Below are positions 57,760-64,000 of a stretch of DNA of 64,000 nt, piece by piece. A program made the position numbers and the translations under genes. The first letter of the stretch is position 1, and the number at the start of each line of letters is the position of its first letter. The notes beneath the pieces are model-generated. The model saw nothing but the letters and a program-made list of their open reading frames with translations, was not told the DNA's origin and did not search any database. The DNA comes from Sphingobacterium endophyticum (lineage in GTDB: Bacteria; Bacteroidota; Bacteroidia; Sphingobacteriales; Sphingobacteriaceae): assembly GCF_009733535.1 (NCBI RefSeq), contig NZ_SMMI01000007.1, positions 167,513-231,512 on the forward strand, in the 5' to 3' direction.

Positions 57760-58908
57760 ATGAAAATTGTCAATTTTAAACTCTACAAAGTTCCACCAAG
57801 ATGGTTGTTCTTAAAAATAGAAACCGATGAAGGTATTTTTGGATGGGGAGAACCTGTAATAGAGGGTAGGGCAGATACAGTTTCAGCGGCTGTTACTGAA
57901 CTCATGGAAAATTTGATCGGAAAAGATTCTGCAAGAATAGAAGACCATTGGAATATGATGTATCGTTCTGGGTTTTATCGTGGAGGACCGATATTGATGA
58001 GTGCAATTTCGGGAATAGACCAAGCATTATGGGATATTAAAGGCAAAAGTTTAAATCAACCTATCCATTCCCTTCTAGGCGGTAAATGTCGCGACAGTAT
58101 TGATGTCTATTCTTGGGTAGGCGGAGATGAACCAAAAATATTGATCGAGGAGGTCAATAAAGTAGTTGAGAAAGGCTTTCATACGATTAAAATTAACGGA
58201 ACAGGCAGATTAAAGTATCTTGACTCATTTAAAGAAGTAGACAATCTGCTAGAACGGATGGATTTATTGAAATCTAATTTTGGTTCTTCTTTACGCATAG
58301 GAATTGATTTTCATGGTCGTGTTCACAAGCCAATGGCTAAAATTCTACTCAAAAAACTCGAAGAATATAACCCGTTATTTGTTGAGGAACCTTTATTGTC
58401 GGAAAATATGGAGGGTATTGCTGAGTTGGGGAGGAATTCTTCTATTCCTATTGCATTAGGAGAACGTTTATATTCCAGATGGGATTTTAAAAAGGTTTTT
58501 GAGAGTAGAGCTGCAGATATTATACAACCAGACTTATCTCATGCTGGGGGAATTACAGAATGCAAAAAAATTGCAGCAATGGCAGAAGCCTACGATATTA
58601 CAGTTGCGCCACATTGCCCACTAGGACCAATCGCATTGGCTGCATGTTTACAGGTTGATGCCATTTCTTATAATTGCGTGTTGCAGGAACAAAGTTTAGG
58701 GATTCATTATAATAAATCAAATGATCTGTTAGACTATATCAAAAATCCTGAAATTTTTAATTATTCAAATGGGTTGGTGAGTATTCCTGAAGGGCCAGGT
58801 TTAGGCATTGACGTAAATGAAGAATATGTTATCGAAATGAGCAAAATTGGTCATAATTGGCATAACCCAATATGGAGACACAATGATGGTTCAATTGCAG
58901 AATGGTAA
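57760..58908 (+). CDS. dgoD: D-galactonate dehydratase
   Basis: 382-residue enolase-superfamily enzyme converting D-galactonate to 2-keto-3-deoxy-D-galactonate. It aligns end to end with E. coli DgoD: GWGEPVIEGRA, FYRGGPILMSAISGIDQALWDIKGK, YSWVGGD, GIDFHGRVHKPMAK with metal-binding Asp and catalytic His, FVEEPLL, IALGERLYSRWDF, QPDLSHAGGITECKKIAAMAEAYD, VAPHCPLGPIALAACLQ with the second catalytic His, LQEQSLGIHYN and the C-terminal PIWRHNDGSIAEW. The specificity call is strong, which favours galactose rather than fucose for this operon. Confidence 0.93.
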   Translation: MKIVNFKLYKVPPRWLFLKIETDEGIFGWGEPVIEGRADTVSAAVTELMENLIGKDSARIEDHWNMMYRSGFYRGGPILMSAISGIDQALWDIKGKSLNQPIHSLLGGKCRDSIDVYSWVGGDEPKILIEEVNKVVEKGFHTIKINGTGRLKYLDSFKEVDNLLERMDLLKSNFGSSLRIGIDFHGRVHKPMAKILLKKLEEYNPLFVEEPLLSENMEGIAELGRNSSIPIALGERLYSRWDFKKVFESRAADIIQPDLSHAGGITECKKIAAMAEAYDITVAPHCPLGPIALAACLQVDAISYNCVLQEQSLGIHYNKSNDLLDYIKNPEIFNYSNGLVSIPEGPGLGIDVNEEYVIEMSKIGHNWHNPIWRHNDGSIAEW

Positions 58909-58915
58909 ATGAAAT

Positions 58916-59674
58916 ATGATAAGATTTATTGAAAAATTAAATGCCGGCCAAAGTGTAATTGGTCCATTTTCAAAAACCTCTGATCCTTCTATGATTGAAG
59001 CGATGGGATTTGCGGGATTTGATTTTATTATTATAGACCTTGAACATGGTCCTAATAGCATATTAAATGCTCAAAACTTAGTGAGAGCGGCTCAGATTGC
59101 TGGTGCTTTCCCTATTATTAGAGTGGCTGAAAATGGAGCAACACATATCGGTAAGGCATTGGATATTGGAGCTCTCGGCGTTCAAGTTCCTCAGATTACC
59201 AATGCTGAGGAGGCAAGACTTGCTGTTGAATATGCTAAGTTTGGACCTATAGGTATGAGGGGAGTGTGTCGATTTGTACGTGCTGCCGAATTCTCTAACA
59301 AAGACCGCTTTGAATATTTTGCTGATGCTAATCAAAGTTTCCTAATCCTTCAATTAGAAGGGGTTGAAGCAATTAATAATTTGGAGGAAATTATTGATGT
59401 TGACCATGTTAATATTATCTTCTTAGGTCCATATGATCTCTCTCAGGCTATGGGAGTTCCTGGACAAATCAATCACCCTTCTGTAATCGAAAAGATTGAA
59501 TATATAGTTTCCAAATGCAAAGCAAAGGGAAAGAAAACTGGAATATTTACAGATAATTTACCCGATGCGAAAAGATGGAAATCCTTGGGCATTGATTATA
59601 TCTCATTCTCTGTAGATGTTGGTATTATTCAGGATGCTTCCAAATATATAATAGCTCAAATTTCTCAAGAATAA
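58916..59674 (+). CDS. HpcH/HpaI-family 2-keto-3-deoxy-sugar-acid aldolase
   Basis: 252-residue class II (metal-dependent) pyruvate aldolase. Motifs: FDFIIIDLEHGPNSI with the catalytic His; MRGVCRFVRAAEF; LQLEGVEAINN with the metal-binding Glu; and IIFLGPYDLSQAMGVPGQINHP with the metal-binding Asp. Members such as GarL and YfaU cleave non-phosphorylated 2-keto-3-deoxy acids to pyruvate and an aldehyde. Here the expected substrate is 2-keto-3-deoxy-D-galactonate. No KDGal kinase is seen, which suggests a non-phosphorylative pathway. It starts 7 bp after dgoD. Confidence 0.92.
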   Translation: MIRFIEKLNAGQSVIGPFSKTSDPSMIEAMGFAGFDFIIIDLEHGPNSILNAQNLVRAAQIAGAFPIIRVAENGATHIGKALDIGALGVQVPQITNAEEARLAVEYAKFGPIGMRGVCRFVRAAEFSNKDRFEYFADANQSFLILQLEGVEAINNLEEIIDVDHVNIIFLGPYDLSQAMGVPGQINHPSVIEKIEYIVSKCKAKGKKTGIFTDNLPDAKRWKSLGIDYISFSVDVGIIQDASKYIIAQISQE

Positions 59675-59829
59675 GCATTATTAAAAACCCATTTTATAAT
59701 GGCATAATAGTATAGTGAAAATACATATGTATAAACATATTGAAATTTACTCTTTGATATGTAGATACAATAAGTTATTATTGTGTTGTAAACCAGTCAA
59801 TCAATATTTAAAAGGTTCAACAGAAAGAT

Positions 59830-61623
59830 ATGTTCGAAATTTCAAATGCTATGGGAAGCACTTCAATAAAAAGGGGAACGAAGCAACCGGAAATGCCTTC
59901 GAAAATTAGTGTAACCCAAAGAGATGGATATAGTATTTACCCATTCTTCCAAATAGAATCAGGATTGATTCATGGGGGATATTCTTCACTCGTAGAATGG
60001 ATAGTAGCAAATAAAACAGTCAATGTAGATGGCTATCTGGGCGTAAATTGGGATGGCATAAAAGCTGAATTAGTTGAAGAGTTCGAGAAACGTTCAATTC
60101 AAGTAAATTGGATAGACACGGATCAATTTTTAAAATCGGAAGTTGAAATTAATTCAATGGTATCGCCATTTATGGGTTCCGATGATTCTGTTTGGGGGAA
60201 AGTTTGTGATTTATCGCTTAGAGATTTTTATCGAATTGAAGATCTTGAAACTGTTTTAGCTGATGAAAACTCAGAGATAAATATTGTTTGGGGGGTAGGG
60301 GCAGGATATGTTAAGGGGATTAAGTCTACAATATATATTGATATTCCGAAAAATGAACTTTTATTTAGGGTAAGAGGAGGATCAGTCTTTAATCTTGGTT
60401 CCAGTCAATCGTTAAATGTAATGACAACCTATAAACGATTATATTTCGTTGATTGGATTGTTCTAAATAAGCGTAAAAAGGAATTATTACCTGATATAGA
60501 TTTATTTGCAGATTCACAATGGACAAATACAATAAATTGGATTTCGGGGGATGATTTACGTATTGCCCTAGCTAGATTGAGTAAATCCACTTTTCGTCCA
60601 AGACCATGGTTTGACCCAGGAGTTTGGGGAGGACAGCTAATGAAAGAACATTTCCAAGAATTGGCACAGGATGAAATAAATTACGCGTGGTCATTTGAGA
60701 TTATAGCGCCTGAAAACGGAATTGTATTAGAAAGTAACGGTTTCCTGCTGGAAATCACTTTTGATACCTTGATGTTCCTTGAATCTAAGAATGTATTGGG
60801 AAAAGGATATGATCGTTTTGAAGATTATTTTCCGATTCGATTTGATTTTCTAGACACTTTTGATGGAGGAAACCTCTCTGTACAGTGCCATCCATCATTA
60901 AATTATATCCAAGAAAAATTCGGAGAGAAGTTTACGCAAGATGAAACCTATTATATCATGGACTGTAAGGAAGATGCCAAGGTCTATCTTGGATTTCAGG
61001 AAGGCGTACAACCTCAGGAATTCAGAAAAGCACTTGTTGAAAGTGTTAAAAATGAACAAGAGATTGAAATAACGGATTTTGTTCAAGAATGGGATAGTGA
61101 AAAACATAAGCTTTTTTTAATCCCTAATCAAACTGTCCATAGTTCAGGTAAGAATAACTTTGTTTTAGAGATTTCTGCCACCCCCTATATTTTTACTTTT
61201 AAGATGTATGATTGGTTACAACGTGATCAAAATGGTAAGCCGAGGCCTATCAATATTGAGCATGGGTTTAATAATCTTGATTTCTCAAGGCAAGGGTCAC
61301 GGGTGCAAAAGGAGTTTATTTCTAAACCTTATGTTTCTGAGAAGTTGGATGGAGCTGAGATTATTCATTATCCAACACATGAAATCCATTATTATGACAT
61401 TCATCGTTTTGATATTGAATCAATCATTCAGGTCAAAACTAATAATCAAGCTCATGTTTTGATGCTTGTGGAAGGTTCGTTAATTGAAGTAAAGGATAAC
61501 CAAGGAATTAAACAGATTTTTCATTATGCTGAGACATTTATTATTCCTGCTGCAGCGGAAGGCTACAGCATTAGAAATCTAGGAAAAGAAACTGCAAGAG
61601 TAATTGTCTCATATTTGAAATAA
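59830..61623 (+). CDS. Class I mannose-6-phosphate isomerase-like protein with N-terminal extension
   Basis: 597 residues. The C-terminal 340 residues resemble class I (ManA-type) phosphomannose isomerases: RPWFDPGVWGGQLMKEHF, the FDGGNLSVQCHPSLNYI segment with the zinc-site His, GFQEGVQPQEFRKAL, FLIPNQTVHSSGKNNFVLEIS and the C-terminal cupin with VKTNNQAHVLMLVEGS. The N-terminal 250 residues (GGYSSLVEWIVANKTVNVDGYLGVNWD; VWGVGAGYVKG) look like a P-loop-free kinase-like or nucleotide-binding domain common in Bacteroidota versions. Probably sugar-phosphate isomerase; the exact substrate is unknown. Separated by 155 bp from the aldolase gene, followed by the truncated GH92. Confidence 0.75.
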   Translation: MFEISNAMGSTSIKRGTKQPEMPSKISVTQRDGYSIYPFFQIESGLIHGGYSSLVEWIVANKTVNVDGYLGVNWDGIKAELVEEFEKRSIQVNWIDTDQFLKSEVEINSMVSPFMGSDDSVWGKVCDLSLRDFYRIEDLETVLADENSEINIVWGVGAGYVKGIKSTIYIDIPKNELLFRVRGGSVFNLGSSQSLNVMTTYKRLYFVDWIVLNKRKKELLPDIDLFADSQWTNTINWISGDDLRIALARLSKSTFRPRPWFDPGVWGGQLMKEHFQELAQDEINYAWSFEIIAPENGIVLESNGFLLEITFDTLMFLESKNVLGKGYDRFEDYFPIRFDFLDTFDGGNLSVQCHPSLNYIQEKFGEKFTQDETYYIMDCKEDAKVYLGFQEGVQPQEFRKALVESVKNEQEIEITDFVQEWDSEKHKLFLIPNQTVHSSGKNNFVLEISATPYIFTFKMYDWLQRDQNGKPRPINIEHGFNNLDFSRQGSRVQKEFISKPYVSEKLDGAEIIHYPTHEIHYYDIHRFDIESIIQVKTNNQAHVLMLVEGSLIEVKDNQGIKQIFHYAETFIIPAAAEGYSIRNLGKETARVIVSYLK

Positions 61624-61645
61624 GGATAAACCAATTCTAATAATT

Positions 61646-63892
61646 ATGAAAAGTACACTTTATCTTCTCTTTTCAAGTGCATTACTCTTTGGATGTCAAC
61701 AATTGGCATCAGCACAGGATGCTGTAATTTGGGAATTGGGCAAACCTAATGGTTCAAGTGAGGAATTCTTTTTGAGCCCTTCTGGATATAAGGATTTCCT
61801 CGCCCATGATTTTGGATATGAAGATAATTATTTCATCATTGGCCAAAATAATCTGAAGCAAGAGTTTCCATATATCCTTCCAGGACCAGCTAATGGTTGG
61901 GGTGGAACAGGTGGAACATCAGGTATAAGAACACATTTTCTGAATCTGTACTACCAACTTTCAGAGATTGATAAAAATGGGAAATATTCCTTAGAACTAG
62001 ATTTCGTGAATTCAGAATCTAAAGCTCGACCCCTGATTCAGATTGGAATAAATGGTAAATTATTTAATTATGATTTGGTTAAGGGGACAGGGTTATCAGA
62101 ACCTAAAGCAGGTCAGGTTGCTAAGGAAAATGTTATCATTCCAATTGATGCTGAACTGTTAAGAAATGGTTTTAATCAGATTACTATAACCAGCTTAAAA
62201 GGAGGTTGGGTCGAGTTTGACTCCTTTAAATTATTGGGCTCTCCAAAAACAAAATTAAAGACTGATTACACTTCGATTGTAAAAGAAATAAAACCTTCAG
62301 ATTTTGAATATCAAAGCGAGGCTGGCAAAAATCAACATATTTTGGTTGAGTTATTAAGGCTTCAAAACCATCAAGATATTAAGATTTTGGTTGATGGTAA
62401 AAGGGCATATCAAAAAAGGCTGAATAAAGGGCTCTCCAAAATTGAAGTTCCAGTTCAAGCCGTTAAAAAGGATACTAAAAGCGAAGTTGAAATTTTCGTA
62501 AACAATACCTTAGTAAAGAAATCTGAGGTTGTTCGAGGACCAAAACCATTAGGCTCAGCATCTACCTATGTAAATACCATGATTGGTGCGGCTCATTCTC
62601 GTTGGATGATCGCACCAGGACCATGGATGCCATTTAGCATGGTGAAAATCAGTCCTGACAACCAGAATACGGGTTGGCAAGCGGGCTATGAACCCTCAAT
62701 CGAATCCATTGGAACATTTAGTCATATCCATGAGTGGACAATGGCTGGATTGGGAACATTTCCTACCACTGGACCTTTAAAAACAGTTGTTGGAGATCAG
62801 TATGATCCTGATTCTGGATATCGCTCCAGGATTGATAAAACAACAGAAAGAGCTCCACTTGGTTCCTATCATGTGCATCTAACGGATTATAACATTGATG
62901 TCGACTTAACACAAACAACAAGGGCGAGCTTTCAACGGTATACTTTCAAATCCTCAGACATTGGAAGAGTATTGATTGATTTAAAAGTAAATGCCGAGTA
63001 TCCATATAGGATTTTGAATTACCAATTGAAGAAAGTTTCCGACAATAAAATTATTGGATATTCAGATCAGCTTTCGGAAAATGTTTGGTCAACCGATGCC
63101 AAGCAGGATTATATTGTACATTTTGTGATTGAATTTGACCAACCTATTAAGAATTTTGGGACTTGGGAAGGTGATCAAGTTAAAAAGGATCAGGATGCAG
63201 AAGGAAAGGATGTCACTGGAGCGGGCATGTATGTTGAATTTGATACCAAAAAGAATAATTCTGTTCAATTGCGTACTGGAATCTCATATGTTAGTGTCAA
63301 GAATGCTGAAGAGAATCTTAGAAAGGAAATTTCTGAGCCCTTTGGATGGTCTTTTGAAAAAGTTCGATCAAACCAATTGCAAACCTGGGATGAGTTATTG
63401 CACCGTTTGGAGGTAAAATCAGACGATTATTTAGAGAAAGAGAAATTCTATTCCAATATGTATCGATCGCTTAGCCGTAATACATTCAGCGATGTAAATG
63501 GAGAATGGCGAGATTCCCAGGAGAAAATTCACAAATTTTCGGATCCGAACGACTTAGCCTTGGGCTGTGATGCTTTTTGGAATACCTTCTGGAATCTTAA
63601 CCAATTTTGGAATTTAGTAACTCCGGAATGGTCCAGTAAATGGGTGAAATCTCAATTGGCGATGTACGATGCTGATGGTTGGCTTGCAAAAGGTCCAGCA
63701 GGGATGGAATATATTCCTGTTATGGTTGCTGAACATGAAATTCCGTTGATTGTATCAGCCTATCAGATGGGGATCCGTGATTATAATGTCGAAAAAGCTT
63801 TCGAAGCCGTAAAAAAAATGCAGACAACTAGTCCTTCGAAATTCGAAGGTGGCTTTGCTGGAAATAGAGATTTAGATGTTTATTTAAAATAA
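61646..63892 (+). pseudogene. GH92 glycosidase, truncated at the 3' end
   Basis: 748-residue reading frame with a lipoprotein-type signal (SALLFGCQQ). Residues 25-235 form a beta-sandwich carbohydrate-binding-like domain (DAVIWELGKPNGSSEEF; EFPYILPGPANGWG). GH92 sequence starts near residue 305 (YVNTMIGAAHSRWMIAPGPWMPFSMVK) with TFSHIHEWTMAGLGTFPTTGP, then GCDAFWNTFWNLNQFWNLVTPEWS. It stops at FAGNRDLDVYLK. In intact family members about 280 further residues follow, including the GNDDxGQMSAW-type segment with catalytic acidic residues. No frame continues, and a terminator follows directly, so the enzyme is probably inactive or reduced to binding. Confidence 0.75.
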
Positions 63893-63932
63893 AGTTTCAG
63901 TAAAAATACATCAAAGATTAATAACAGGGAAA

Positions 63933-63968
63933 ACGGTTGTAAATAAAGGCTTTACAATCGTTTTTTGA
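63933..63968 (+). terminator. Terminator after truncated GH92
   Basis: CGGTTGTAAA pairs with TTTACAATCG (one G-T wobble) around TAAAGGC, followed by a run of six T residues. It ends the PUL plus-strand operon about 40 bp after the truncated GH92 stop. Confidence 0.8.
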
Positions 63969-64000
63969 TTTTTTGGTAATGAGGTAAAAAGCAGGAAAAA

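Noticed and set aside
59715..59909. 64-residue frame upstream of the ManA-like gene
   Set aside because: It overlaps the ManA-like start out of frame, has no homology I recognise and a Cys/Tyr/Lys composition typical of A+T-rich noise.

Overview
The window reads as chromosomal DNA of a free-living or host-associated Bacteroidota, most likely of the Sphingobacteriaceae type (Sphingobacterium/Pedobacter-like). The evidence is the low G+C, A-rich ribosome-binding regions, TTTG/TAnnTTTG-type promoters, SusC/SusD pairs, GH92/GH95/GH36 enzymes, DUF6786, DUF6702 and DUF6882 proteins, and a DUF1553/DUF1501 cluster. No insertion sequence, integrase, CRISPR array, rRNA or canonical tRNA gene was seen. 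Taxonomy is inferred from gene families only.

Region by region. (1) 1-9319: an L-fucose-type operon. It holds the end of a DUF6786 protein, fucI, fucP, an AraB-like FGGY kinase in place of a FucK type, a secreted helical-barrel protein and a LacI regulator, followed by an AraC regulator. (2) 9320-15610: a possible small peptide gene, a DUF6702-HupE/UreJ-M1 peptidase cluster, a GNAT/TetR pair and a WYL-domain regulator. (3) 15611-19018: an RNA-repair locus. The divergent WYL regulator is separated from a slipin-rtcB operon by about 800 bp without an ORF. That stretch has two copies of a likely operator and then a dense series of perfect hairpins, one of them a tRNA-like T-arm. (4) 19045-25054: a complete thiazole/HMP thiamin operon thiS-thiC-tenI-like-thiE-thiG-thiH-thiF on the minus strand, under a TPP riboswitch. 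(5) 25497-31559: a DUF1549/DUF1553 cytochrome-like protein, a Tat-exported DUF1501 protein and a DUF2231/cytochrome/LRR membrane protein. (6) 31621-38441: housekeeping and regulatory genes, including an RhtA-like exporter, a DUF6882 protein, a TPR histidine kinase with its response regulator, and a LuxR regulator. (7) 38690-41066: a second RNA-repair locus, rtcB2-prfH. It is preceded by a well-formed promoter, a 27-codon ORF and two terminator-like hairpins. (8) 41175-63968: a polysaccharide utilisation locus with SusCD, GH95, GH36, a clan GH-D-like enzyme and a truncated GH92. It also carries a full set for non-phosphorylative oxidation of galactose: mutarotase, SDR dehydrogenase, SMP-30 lactonase, DgoD dehydratase and HpcH/HpaI aldolase.

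How it fits together. The two ends of the window look metabolically complementary. The PUL would release L-fucose and D-galactose from a fucosylated, galactosylated glycan; fucose would enter the FucI/kinase route and galactose the DeLey-Doudoroff-like route. The most unusual content is the pair of RtcB loci. The first has an elaborate uncharacterised structured RNA reminiscent of, but different from, the Y RNA-like element of rsr-yrlBA-rtcBA operons. The second has what may be a leader-peptide attenuator ahead of the ribosome-repair pair rtcB2-prfH.
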